Source: Elusimicrobium minutum
Lineage (GTDB): Bacteria; Elusimicrobiota; Elusimicrobia; Elusimicrobiales; UBA9959
Assembly (NCBI GenBank): GCA_020723765.1
Contig: DYIF01000003.1
Coordinates: 62,001 to 126,000 of the forward strand
Length of the DNA: 64,000 nucleotides
Direction of reading: 5' to 3'
The position numbers and the translations under genes were made by a program. Under the pieces are notes generated by a model. The model did not search any database. It was not told the DNA's origin and saw nothing but the letters and a program-made list of their open reading frames with translations. Shown in pieces: positions 52,774 through 60,449 of the stretch. Each line of letters starts with the position of its first letter. The stretch's first letter is position 1.

Positions 52774-53127
52774 TTAGCACCAACCTCCGCGCTGATGAGA
52801 CCCGTGCGAGCCGTGTGAGCCATGCGAGCCGTGAGAGCCGTGAGATCCGTGGGAACCGTGAGACCCGTGAGAACCGTGTGATCCGTGAGATGAGTGAGAG
52901 CCGTGTGATCCGTGAGATGAGTGAGAGCCGTGTGAGCTATGAGACACGTGAGAAGTTCCGGTAAAATAGTTTGTATGCACGGCGGCATTTGCATCGGTGG
53001 GCAAAGAAGAGCCTATTATCCCTAAGGCTACGGCGGTTTTTACTATGTCGCTATCTAAAATTTTTCCTTCTTCGCTATTTAAAAATGTTTTAATATTCTT
53101 TTTTATCTTTTTGTTATTCCGTTTCAT
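52774..53127 (-). CDS. hxsA: HxsA-like His-Xaa-Ser repeat precursor peptide
   Basis: 117 residues. A Lys-rich start and a segment with a hydrophobic helix and ANAAV (about residues 30-50) look like a leader or signal. From about T58 to H111 the chain is 18 consecutive x-Ser-His triplets, mostly GSH with a few SSH, one TSH and one VSH. The tail is QRGGWC. The repeat is the defining feature of HxsA, the proposed substrate in His-Xaa-Ser radical SAM systems, and HxsB-like and HxsD-like genes lie just upstream. GGAGG sits 7 nt before the ATG. The modification made on the repeats is not known to me. Confidence 0.85.
   Translation of the reverse strand: MKRNNKKIKKNIKTFLNSEEGKILDSDIVKTAVALGIIGSSLPTDANAAVHTNYFTGTSHVSHSSHGSHSSHGSHGSHSSHGSHGSHGSHGSHGSHGSHGSHGSHGSHGSHQRGGWC
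52795..52956 (-). repeat. 18 x 9-bp coding repeat (x-Ser-His)
   Basis: A 162-bp run encoding 18 tandem triplets within hxsA. The third codon is always His and the second always Ser; the first is Gly in 13 units, Ser in three and Thr or Val in the first two. Synonymous codon differences between units argue against a very recent expansion. Confidence 0.95.
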
Positions 53128-54184
53128 CGTTTCCTCCGGTCGTCTTTTTTTGTTTTTGAAGTATTTCTTTAGCTTTTTTTATTATTTCGCCGTCTTTTTT
53201 CTTTATCTCATCCAATCTCTTTTGCTCTTCCAATTTTCTTTTCTGAGCTTCTTTTTCCGCCTCCGCTTTTTGTTCTTTTTGCATTATTTCCTCAGTTTTT
53301 GAGTTCAACTTTTGCATATAATCGCAGTAAGTTAATAATAATTTGTCCCGATATTGGTCGCATAATCTTTCGTTTCTGGTGGTAGAAATTTCACATCTAA
53401 ACCTCATGGAAGGTTTCATTAACGAGCAGTTTAAAATTCCGTTTTGAACGGAATCTTTGTATAGCCTGAAAGATTCTCTTACGTCATTAAAACTCGTATC
53501 GGATTCGGTTCTCGGCAAAACGTTATAACATTCTTTTAGTTTTTTTCCTGATAAATTTAAAGCGTCGCATGTCTTGTCCATCCCCATCTTTAAAGCCGAG
53601 CATATTTCTTTCGGAGTTTTTTCCAATTTTCTAAAAACATCTATTTCGTCTTTTTCGTTTTTATCCGCCATGGCTTTTGTCAAATAATCTACGCATGCCA
53701 GTTCTTTTTTGTCGTCTTTCATAAATACAAGCAACATCGTTTGCCATTTATTATATTTTAAAAGACATGAATCCTGTCCTACCTGAGGCAACATTTTGCA
53801 ATACTCAGGAGAATTTTTCGCTATCGACATACAGAAAGAATAATCTACCAACATCGATATTATGTTATTCGTTTCTTCTTCGGTTAGTGATGCCTTTACT
53901 TTTGCGGTTTTCGATATTCCCCATGTTTTTCCGTAATCTAAAATTATGTCGTTTATCGTTTTTGTGCAACCGGTTATTTGCGCATACTGAGTCGGTATCT
54001 GTTCTATTGTTTGTATTTTGGGCGCCTCGGTGCTTTCTTTCACCACCTCTACGCCTATACTTATATTTTCAGGTTGGCTTGGCCGAGTTTGGGATATAAA
54101 CGATTTTTTAGAAGTTTTTATGTTTATTATTACGGCGGTTATAAGCGCTATAATAATAACCGCAAGTACTATGTATTTTTTCAT
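53114..54184 (-). CDS. Membrane-anchored, Cys-rich protein with C-terminal coiled coil
   Basis: 356 residues; family not recognised. A single N-terminal helix (about 4-22) would anchor it with most of the protein outside the cytoplasm or in the periplasm. The middle region has many spaced cysteines (for example CALKMGMDKTCDALNLSGKKLKEC and CSLMKPSMRFRC). Residues about 300-345 are a charged coiled coil rich in Glu, Lys and Gln. The 14-bp overlap with hxsA and 4-bp overlap with the upstream gene place it in the Hxs operon. It could be a scaffold, chaperone or export partner for the HxsA-like product. Confidence 0.7.
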   Translation of the reverse strand: MKKYIVLAVIIIALITAVIINIKTSKKSFISQTRPSQPENISIGVEVVKESTEAPKIQTIEQIPTQYAQITGCTKTINDIILDYGKTWGISKTAKVKASLTEEETNNIISMLVDYSFCMSIAKNSPEYCKMLPQVGQDSCLLKYNKWQTMLLVFMKDDKKELACVDYLTKAMADKNEKDEIDVFRKLEKTPKEICSALKMGMDKTCDALNLSGKKLKECYNVLPRTESDTSFNDVRESFRLYKDSVQNGILNCSLMKPSMRFRCEISTTRNERLCDQYRDKLLLTYCDYMQKLNSKTEEIMQKEQKAEAEKEAQKRKLEEQKRLDEIKKKDGEIIKKAKEILQKQKKTTGGNDETE

Positions 54185-54477
54185 TTTCTACCCCTTTTTT
54201 TGCTTTTGGGCTCTTCCCCGAGGGCGGATACCAAAGCTTTGGTTATTATCATTTGAGATACCTTGAAATTTTTCTTCGATATATCTATTCTACATTGCTG
54301 ATTTAGAGCTTCGTTCATCAGTTCTTTGAATATTTTCTCGGAGTTTTCGCAATCTATATTTATTATGTTTTTGTTTTTTAATTTGGTTATAACTACCGAC
54401 TCGCCATCTTTTATTATGTTTTTAGCTATATTCAATGCCTCGTATGAGTATAAATCTTCGAATGTTTCGTATTTCAT
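54181..54477 (-). CDS. Small unrecognised Hxs-operon protein
   Basis: 98 residues from MKYETFEDLY. The track starts it at 54612, but AAGGAG lies 8 nt before this ATG, which also overlaps the HxsB-like stop as ATGA. The protein is soluble with no signal peptide, has few cysteines and ends in a basic tail (EEPKSKKRGRK). I do not recognise the family. Position between hxsB and the membrane Cys-rich gene suggests an accessory or substrate-recognition role. Confidence 0.72.
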   Translation of the reverse strand: MKYETFEDLYSYEALNIAKNIIKDGESVVITKLKNKNIINIDCENSEKIFKELMNEALNQQCRIDISKKNFKVSQMIITKALVSALGEEPKSKKRGRK

Positions 54478-55949
54478 ACCGTTATCTCCTTTTTGTCTTC
54501 TACCCACAAATTGAATATTTCCATATTTTTTTTGTCTTCCATTAACTCGAATATTATGTCGAAGATGCCCATAAATATTTTGCATCTTTCCGAAGATATG
54601 TTGTTGCCCCATATGTTGTTTTGCGCTTCATAATTTATTACCGGACAGACTCCGCAGTATGGTCTGTATGCGCATCTTGAACATGTAAATTGGTTTTCGA
54701 GGTTGGATGTTATCGCGCAGGTTTTTGTGGTTAAGGAATTTATAATATTTTTATATGAATCATTTACCGTTCCTATTTTGAATATATCGTCACCTTCCCA
54801 TCCGACCATCCTTCCTTCGTCGCAGGTATATATGTCTCCGTTGTGGTTATATGCCACCTGTCCTATCCCCGCTCCGCAGGGGCATCTAAGGTCTACAAAA
54901 CCGCTGTCTTTAGCGTTTAGTATTTTGTTTAAAAGCATTATCGCCGTTTTTTCTTTTATGTCTATTCCTTTTTTGTTTAAGTTTAATATGTAATTTAAGG
55001 AATCTTTATAGAATTTTAAAAAAGATTTGGAATCGTATCCTATTTTGTCCCACATCTTTTTAGCAAAACCTATGGGCGAAAGAGGCCTTAGGAAAATCGT
55101 ATTTAAGTCGTTTTTTACAAATTCGTCTACTATCTCTTTGTGATATTTTAAAGAATCGCTCGATATGGTAGTTAGGGCCGAAGGTTTAAATATCCTGTAT
55201 GAGAGATTTGTTTGTTTGTCATGCATCGAGTTAAAATATTTAAGCCATTTTATGGTTTCTCTATAGGAGTTTGCCTGTGTATATATTCTATTTTTATTGT
55301 GTAATTTTTCGGGTCCGTCAAGCGAGGTACATATGGAAACTTCGTTTTCCATTAAAAAATTTGCTTTCTTTTCGTCCATCAGAGAAAAGTTAGTGACTAT
55401 TGATATGTTAATTTTTTTATCGCTATTTTTTTCTTTTTCTCTTATGTATCGTATCGTTTTGGATACGGTTTCCCAGTTATAAAGAGGTTCTCCACCCTGG
55501 AATTCGAAAGTCAATACCGGGGCTGTAGAATAAAAACCTATATCCACCGATTTTTTTGCTATGTTTATCGGCATATCTGTTTTGTTGTTAGATATTCCGA
55601 CGGCCTGACTCTGACAATAAACGCATTTATGATTGCACCTTAGAGTGGTTACGAGTATATGAAGAGACGGTCCCCAGAAAAGATATGAGTTTGAATTTTT
55701 CCATCTTGAAAAAAGGTCGTCGAAATCCATCTGTGTTTTAATAAAACCTTTGGAAATAAGTTCTTCTTTTAATTTTTTTGAGGCTTTGTTTTTATATACT
55801 AAATCGTTAAATTCTTTCTGGTTTATTGTCAAATAGCGGCCGAAATCGTTTGTTATTATAAATTTGTTTTTTATTTTTCTCCATCTTATGTTGATAAGCT
55901 CCAAATTATTTTTTCCCATATTTTTCTTCCCAGGTTTTTTTGACATCAT
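54474..55949 (-). CDS. hxsB: Radical SAM/SPASM maturase, HxsB-like (copy 1)
   Basis: 491 residues. The N-terminal 90 residues are a possible peptide-recognition domain (FIITNDFGRYLTINQKEFN). The radical SAM motif is TTLRCNHKCVYCQSQA; IEFQGGEPL-type residues are seen in FEFQGGEPLYNW, and ICTSLDGPEKLHNKNR follows. The SPASM domain is complete: CGAGIGQVAYNHNGDIYTCDEGRM and CSRCAYRPYCGVCPVINYE. LHILVTTLRCN, CDEGRM and PYCGVCPV fit HxsB. AGGAG precedes the ATG at 55949, although an ATG at 55919 is also possible. It overlaps hxsD by up to 44 bp. Confidence 0.88.
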   Translation of the reverse strand: MMSKKPGKKNMGKNNLELINIRWRKIKNKFIITNDFGRYLTINQKEFNDLVYKNKASKKLKEELISKGFIKTQMDFDDLFSRWKNSNSYLFWGPSLHILVTTLRCNHKCVYCQSQAVGISNNKTDMPINIAKKSVDIGFYSTAPVLTFEFQGGEPLYNWETVSKTIRYIREKEKNSDKKINISIVTNFSLMDEKKANFLMENEVSICTSLDGPEKLHNKNRIYTQANSYRETIKWLKYFNSMHDKQTNLSYRIFKPSALTTISSDSLKYHKEIVDEFVKNDLNTIFLRPLSPIGFAKKMWDKIGYDSKSFLKFYKDSLNYILNLNKKGIDIKEKTAIMLLNKILNAKDSGFVDLRCPCGAGIGQVAYNHNGDIYTCDEGRMVGWEGDDIFKIGTVNDSYKNIINSLTTKTCAITSNLENQFTCSRCAYRPYCGVCPVINYEAQNNIWGNNISSERCKIFMGIFDIIFELMEDKKNMEIFNLWVEDKKEITV

Positions 55950-56349
55950 TTTTCTTCTCCTTCTTCATTTCTTTTGAAATTTCTTCCTCCACCTCTTTTA
56001 TCAGTTTCTCAAGTTCTTTTTCCTCTTCAGGTGTTAGCCCTTCGTCTGAAGATTTTGGGGCCGGCGGAGTATAGATTATCGCTTTTTGTATTAGATATTC
56101 TCTTAAATCTTTATTTTCTTTCCATATTTTTTGTCTTATCAACTCGTTTTTAAATTCTTCTTCTATTTCTTCTTTTAGTTTTTTTATGTCGGTACTTTTT
56201 TCGCTAATAGATTCAAGACCGACTTTTATTTTATCATCAGTTCTGTTTATTATTACCCAGAATCTATCGCTTAAAGTATAGAAAACATATCTTATTACTT
56301 CAAGCGGATATTTTTTTTCGTCATATATAAATTCTATTGTCTTGCTCAA
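55906..56349 (-). CDS. hxsD: HxsD-like protein
   Basis: 147 residues, read from a TTG with GGGAGG 4 nt upstream. The N-terminal segment KYPLEVIRYVFYTLSDRFWVII followed by TDDKIKVGLE matches the short HxsD pattern (a strand, then a hydrophobic helix ending in a 'DR' motif). A Glu/Lys-rich C-terminal third (EEKELEKLIKEVEEEISKEMKKEKK) is longer than I expect for HxsD and could form a coiled coil. The role of HxsD in the family is not known to me; it accompanies HxsA, HxsB and HxsC. Confidence 0.75.
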   Translation of the reverse strand: MSKTIEFIYDEKKYPLEVIRYVFYTLSDRFWVIINRTDDKIKVGLESISEKSTDIKKLKEEIEEEFKNELIRQKIWKENKDLREYLIQKAIIYTPPAPKSSDEGLTPEEEKELEKLIKEVEEEISKEMKKEKKNDVKKTWEEKYGKK

Positions 56350-56364
56350 ATTTCCTCCCTTAAT

Positions 56365-57066
56365 CTACTGCATTCTGCAACATACTAACCACCCGGTTTG
56401 AGTGCTTTCGGCTGTAAAAACGGTCCATGCACCGCTTGGGTATAACTGGGCGCTTATATTAGTTCCGGCTGCATTGGATATAAAACCTGCGACTACTCCC
56501 CAATCGCATGATGTCGTTCCACCGTTTCCATACCATACATAATGGCAGAGATTATAAAAATTTCCATTATCGATTCTAATATTCCCGTTGACGTGAAGAT
56601 GCATGTTGCTACTTGGCGTGGTTCTTATCCCGACTTCATTGGTGTTTGTCATAAACATCGTGTTTACGCTTGAGTTGTTTCTTATATTAAAACCCCCGGT
56701 GCCGTAGTTTATATACATAATGTTATCCGACCACCTCGGCCACATAAAAGTTTCGTATGTTCCCGCAGCGTTTTTAGCCGCAAAAGAAGCGGTGTTCTCT
56801 ATCCCGAGTACCCCCCCGGTTGCTCCTATAGTTAGCGGATATGCGGGGGCTGCGGTAGATGCGGTTCTTATAGCAACTCCTCCGCCGTTTCTCGCAAGCC
56901 ATGTATTGTTTGTGGTTAGCATGCTTACATAACCGCCGTATGGAGCGGGATAGTATGTGGTTATATTAAGCGTTTCGCTTTCCGTTATATTAGTCAAAGA
57001 AAGGATATAAGCCGAGGTTACGATTAGGACAAAAACAAACTTTTTTATAAAAACCTTAACCTTCAT
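56365..57066 (-). CDS. Exported protein with TYYPAPYG motif
   Basis: About 233 residues from MKVKVFIKKF. The track starts at 57114, but GGGGGAG lies just before this ATG and the -10 box covers the earlier one. A signal peptide (about 1-30) precedes NITTYYPAPYGGYVSML. The mature part is rich in Gly, Asn, Thr and Ala with repeat-like beta segments (GVAIRTAST, EVGIRTTPSSNMHLHVNGNIRI), ending in GWLVCCRMQ. I associate the TYYPAPYG start with exported proteins of Elusimicrobiota/Omnitrophota. As first gene after the strong promoter, it could be a surface protein or a second substrate. Confidence 0.72.
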   Translation of the reverse strand: MKVKVFIKKFVFVLIVTSAYILSLTNITESETLNITTYYPAPYGGYVSMLTTNNTWLARNGGGVAIRTASTAAPAYPLTIGATGGVLGIENTASFAAKNAAGTYETFMWPRWSDNIMYINYGTGGFNIRNNSSVNTMFMTNTNEVGIRTTPSSNMHLHVNGNIRIDNGNFYNLCHYVWYGNGGTTSCDWGVVAGFISNAAGTNISAQLYPSGAWTVFTAESTQTGWLVCCRMQ

Positions 57067-57102
57067 AACTCCCCCTTTTTGCCATAGGGACAACATAGTT
57101 AT

Positions 57103-57131
57103 ATTATACACCATAAATCGCTTTTTTTCAA
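57103..57131 (-). promoter_or_regulatory. Promoter of the Hxs operon (TTGAAA-17-TATAAT)
   Basis: On the minus strand, TTGAAA (57131-57126), a 17-nt spacer and TATAAT (57108-57103) make the best sigma-70-like promoter in the window. It lies between the McsB-like stop and the exported-protein gene, 36 nt before the ATG. Confidence 0.8.
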
Positions 57132-57137
57132 GGTTGG

Positions 57138-58082
57138 TTAATCCGTTAATTCTTTAGCTTTTTTGGCTATTAATATCTTCTTTTTTTCGTTTTTTTTACG
57201 CTTAAAAATTTTTATCGTTTTGATTATTTTTTCTATTGTTTCTTCGTAATCCAAAGGTATGGTTTTATTGGATATCCCCCATGCCAGTCTTGAAGACAGA
57301 GAAATAAATTCGTCGTAAGAGATAATCTTTGAATATTTTAATATTCCGTAACTTTTCCAAACGGTATCTTCGAATTTTAATTTGTTTTTCTTTATGTAAT
57401 CCTCGGAGATTTTAAGTTCTTTTTCGTCAAGTATCGAAGCCAATTTTTTCGCTCTTTTTATGAAATCATCTATTTTTTCTTTAGGCTCTGGTTTTGCGAT
57501 CATATAGACAAATCCGAATGAGCATACGATATCTTCGTTTATGCCTTTTATTTCCGCTCCCAAAAATTTTAAGTTTTCTTTTATTTCGGCAGAGCTATTC
57601 GTATAATAAATTCCTGGTGAGTGTATTAAAAATATTATTTCCGTTTGGTTGGGAATCAGTGTGGGATCCGAGCCCAAAAAACCGAAATTTTTGGAGTACG
57701 AGAATATCGTATGTTTTGATAATTCATCTATTATTCTTTTGGCTCTTTGATAAGATTCTAAAGGGTCGTTAGTTGAGGATTTGGATATGGAAGCGATGTG
57801 TTCGTAAAGGTTTAATCCTACCGCGGTTTCTTCCAATGATTCGGATATCAAAATCGAATGTTTTTTTATTTCTCTTGAGTCTAACTCCAAAAATCTAACG
57901 GTCAGTTCGTCTTTTATTTCGGCCGGATTTATTAGTATCTTCGGTTTTTTAATTATCTTTTTCGATAGTATGATTTCTGCGGTTTTTTCTTTTATTTCTA
58001 TCAACTTTTTTTCGGCTTCGGAATTTAAGAATTTGTAAGGGAAAATGTTTCTGTAAATTATCGTTTGATTTGCAAGTATCAT
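57138..58082 (-). CDS. Degenerate McsB-like (ATP:guanido kinase) protein
   Basis: 314 residues. It follows McsB in layout: TIIYRNIFPYKFL for the N-terminal strand, LEETAVGLNLYEHIAS, GFLGSDPTLIPNQTEIIFLIHSPGIYYT, EIKGINED and SRLAWGISN. The active-site motifs are missing. The SRxRLARN arginines, the NEEDHLR loop and the TACPTN cysteine (here GSDPTL) are all changed. It is therefore probably a pseudokinase that cannot phosphorylate arginine. The 4-bp overlap with the McsA-like gene supports a structural or adaptor role in that pair. Confidence 0.75.
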   Translation of the reverse strand: MILANQTIIYRNIFPYKFLNSEAEKKLIEIKEKTAEIILSKKIIKKPKILINPAEIKDELTVRFLELDSREIKKHSILISESLEETAVGLNLYEHIASISKSSTNDPLESYQRAKRIIDELSKHTIFSYSKNFGFLGSDPTLIPNQTEIIFLIHSPGIYYTNSSAEIKENLKFLGAEIKGINEDIVCSFGFVYMIAKPEPKEKIDDFIKRAKKLASILDEKELKISEDYIKKNKLKFEDTVWKSYGILKYSKIISYDEFISLSSRLAWGISNKTIPLDYEETIEKIIKTIKIFKRKKNEKKKILIAKKAKELTD

Positions 58083-58570
58083 TTTTTTTCTTTTAATTTT
58101 TTTAATTCTAAAAGAGTTTTTTTTATCATTTCGATGTCTTCGAAGTCCAGATATGTTTTTAGTTTTTTCTTGAGTTTTAATATTTTTTCTTCATTGGAAT
58201 ATTCCATGTCTTCTATGGAATAAGGATAATTTATTTCGTTTATCGTTTCGTTTAAATTAAATTGAACGAGTTTTTTTAGAATTTCGCCGAATTTTATATA
58301 GCAAAAAGGACATCCCAATCTTTGAGTTTTTATAAATTCCAGATAGCTTCGATGGCATTTAGGACATATCAATTTTTTCTTAGACTCCGGAAGTTCTTCT
58401 ATTATCGCTTCGGCGTAATCCTCAAAAGAAGATTTTCCTTTAGAAATCTCGTCGATATGAGCGTATTTTTCCGCGCAATTTATGCACATCTTCATCTTTT
58501 TAATTCTTCCGTTGATTATCGTTTTTACCGATACTTCGGCTTCGTTTTCCCCGCATCTTTCGCATTTCAT
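58079..58570 (-). CDS. McsA-like zinc-binding protein with UVR-type C-terminus
   Basis: 163 residues. Two zinc-finger-like pairs open it: KCERCGENEAEV with MCINCAEKY, and CPKCHRSY with GCPFCYIKF. Residues 135-163 are helical and charged (KKLKTYLDFEDIEMIKKTLLELKKL), like the UVR motif of McsA. McsA normally activates the arginine kinase McsB in the CtsR/ClpC stress system; no ctsR or clpC is in the window. It overlaps the McsB-like gene by 4 bp. Confidence 0.82.
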   Translation of the reverse strand: MKCERCGENEAEVSVKTIINGRIKKMKMCINCAEKYAHIDEISKGKSSFEDYAEAIIEELPESKKKLICPKCHRSYLEFIKTQRLGCPFCYIKFGEILKKLVQFNLNETINEINYPYSIEDMEYSNEEKILKLKKKLKTYLDFEDIEMIKKTLLELKKLKEKK

Positions 58571-59241
58571 AAGATTTTTTTTAATTCCGTCTTTGAAAGC
58601 GAGTATATTTTGTCCGAAAATATTCGAGCAAGCTCCATATTGTGGGTGACCATTACGACGGTAGAACCTTCCTGATTTAATTTTTTAAAATCGTTCATAA
58701 CTTTTATCGCGGTTTCGTGATCTAAATTTCCGGTAGGCTCATCCGCTATTATAACTGACGGATTGTTTCTTATGGCTCTTAAAATGGCTGTTCTTTGCTT
58801 TTCTCCTCCGGAAAGTTCTTGAGGTTTTTTGTAAGCCTTGTCTTCCATCCCCCACTTTTTCAAAAGTTCCATACCTTTTTTAACGCTTTTTTTGTCGTTT
58901 AGTATCAAAGCTGGCATTTCTATATTTTCGAGTATATTAAAGTCTTCAAGCAACGAATCGAATTGAAAAACGAAACCTATCTCTTTAAGCCTCATTCTGT
59001 TTTTTTCTTCTTCTTTCATTTTTGAGATGTCCGTTCCCATAAAAAAAACTTCTCCCGAATATTTGGAATCTAAAGTTGATATTATGTTTAATAACGTGGT
59101 TTTGCCGCTTCCGCTCGGGCCCGTTATAGAGACGAAATCTCCTTTTTTTATTTCAAATGATAGATTTTCAAATATTATTATTTCGGAGTTGGGTTGCGGA
59201 TATATTTTTGTCAGATTTTTTACTTCTATTATTTTTTCCAT
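58567..59241 (-). CDS. lolD: ABC transporter ATPase, LolD-like
   Basis: 224 residues. Walker A GPSGSGKTTLLN, signature LSGGEKQRTAILRAI, Walker B VIIADEPTGNLD and the switch histidine VMVTHNME are intact. The next gene encodes an FtsX-fold permease of the LolC/E type, so the pair is probably the lipoprotein-releasing transporter that moves outer-membrane lipoproteins. MacB-type export is an alternative. A 4-bp overlap with the McsA-like gene. Confidence 0.9.
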   Translation of the reverse strand: MEKIIEVKNLTKIYPQPNSEIIIFENLSFEIKKGDFVSITGPSGSGKTTLLNIISTLDSKYSGEVFFMGTDISKMKEEEKNRMRLKEIGFVFQFDSLLEDFNILENIEMPALILNDKKSVKKGMELLKKWGMEDKAYKKPQELSGGEKQRTAILRAIRNNPSVIIADEPTGNLDHETAIKVMNDFKKLNQEGSTVVMVTHNMELARIFSDKIYSLSKTELKKIL

Positions 59242-59243
59242 AT

Positions 59244-60449
59244 TTAGCCGTATCTTATCGCGTCTCCGGGGTCTACCTTTGAAGCTTTATTTGCGGGAAT
59301 TTGAGAGCTTATAAGGGTAAGTACGAGAGATATCGTTATTATCAAAAAAACATCCTTAACAGATACTTCTACCGGTACTTTTGTTATATAATATATATCC
59401 GAAGGAAGCTCTACTATTTTATATCTTTTTACTATTTCTAAAATTATAAACCCTATAATCATTCCTATGGTTATTCCTATTCCGGATATGTATATTCCGC
59501 ATATCATAAAAATTTTCTTTATTTTGTTTTTAGACGCTCCCATAGCTCTCAAAATGCCTATCTCTTTGGTTTTTTGTACCGTTATCATAAAAAGATTGGA
59601 GGATATGGAGAAGGTGGCGATTAAAATTATAAGAGAAAGTATCAAAGTCATTACGAATTTTTCAAGCTTGAGAGCGGAGAAAAGGTTTTTGTTTATATCG
59701 GAGTATGTTTTTATGGAGAAATAAAAAGGTATTTCTTTTCTCAGTTTAAAATAAACCGGTTGTGTTAAATCGATGTTTTTAAGTTTTATCGATATGCCGT
59801 TAGATAAAATATCGGGATTGAAAAAAGATTTAGCCTCGTTTATGTCTATGAAAGCGAAAGACGAATCGTATTCGTAATATCCCGTGTTAATTATACCTTT
59901 TATTTTAAATTTTCTCATCTTTGGAATTATTCCCAATGTCCCCGAGTCGAATTTGGGAGAAACTAAGACAAGTTCGTCGTCTATAAAAACCCCTAAATTT
60001 TTGGCAAGTTCTTCTCCCAAAACTATTCCTTGATTTTTTAAATCCCATTTTCCGTATCTCAAAGATTTTTCTATGTTTGTAACTTTGAATTCGTTTTGGG
60101 CTTCTATGCCTTTTATGATCGTTCCAATGCTTCTGGTTTGGGTTATAAGTATTCCTTGAGAAATAATAAAAACGGATTTGGCTTCTATTTCTTTAAAAGA
60201 GGATAGGAGCGTATCCAATCTTGAAAGTTCGTTTTTATTCATTTCCCCGTATATTACGATATGGGATTGTGAGTCGAGTATTTTCTTTTTTATTTCGGAT
60301 TGAAATCCGTTTATAACCCCTAAGGTTACAAGTATGGCGGCTACGGATATCGCTATCGCGGAGACTGCTATCAGGGTGGTTAAAGAGGTAAAAAGAGATT
60401 TCCTTGAATTTTTTACGTATCTTAAAGCTATTTCGGACTCAAAACTCAT
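59244..60449 (-). CDS. FtsX-fold permease, LolC/LolE-like
   Basis: 401 residues. One N-terminal helix (VSAIAISVAAILVTLGVING) is followed by a periplasmic domain of about 200 residues, then three C-terminal helices (LILSLIILIATFSISSNLFMI; ICGIYISGIGITIGMIIGFII; DVFLIITISLVLTLISSQIPA). KTKEIGILRAMGASK is the conserved loop of LolC/E. It ends KASKVDPGDAIRYG, as in this family. Only one permease gene is seen, so it may act as a homodimer (LolF-like). It overlaps lysS by 4 bp. Confidence 0.9.
   Translation of the reverse strand: MSFESEIALRYVKNSRKSLFTSLTTLIAVSAIAISVAAILVTLGVINGFQSEIKKKILDSQSHIVIYGEMNKNELSRLDTLLSSFKEIEAKSVFIISQGILITQTRSIGTIIKGIEAQNEFKVTNIEKSLRYGKWDLKNQGIVLGEELAKNLGVFIDDELVLVSPKFDSGTLGIIPKMRKFKIKGIINTGYYEYDSSFAFIDINEAKSFFNPDILSNGISIKLKNIDLTQPVYFKLRKEIPFYFSIKTYSDINKNLFSALKLEKFVMTLILSLIILIATFSISSNLFMITVQKTKEIGILRAMGASKNKIKKIFMICGIYISGIGITIGMIIGFIILEIVKRYKIVELPSDIYYITKVPVEVSVKDVFLIITISLVLTLISSQIPANKASKVDPGDAIRYG

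Noticed and set aside
52795-52956. CRISPR array or non-coding minisatellite
   Set aside because: The 9-bp units encode a conserved triplet within an ORF and have no spacer sequences.
52767-52994. 75-aa ORF with TALTHLTD-type repeats opposite frame of the precursor
   Set aside because: It is an out-of-frame reading of the hxsA coding repeat; HxsA has the Shine-Dalgarno and operon fit.
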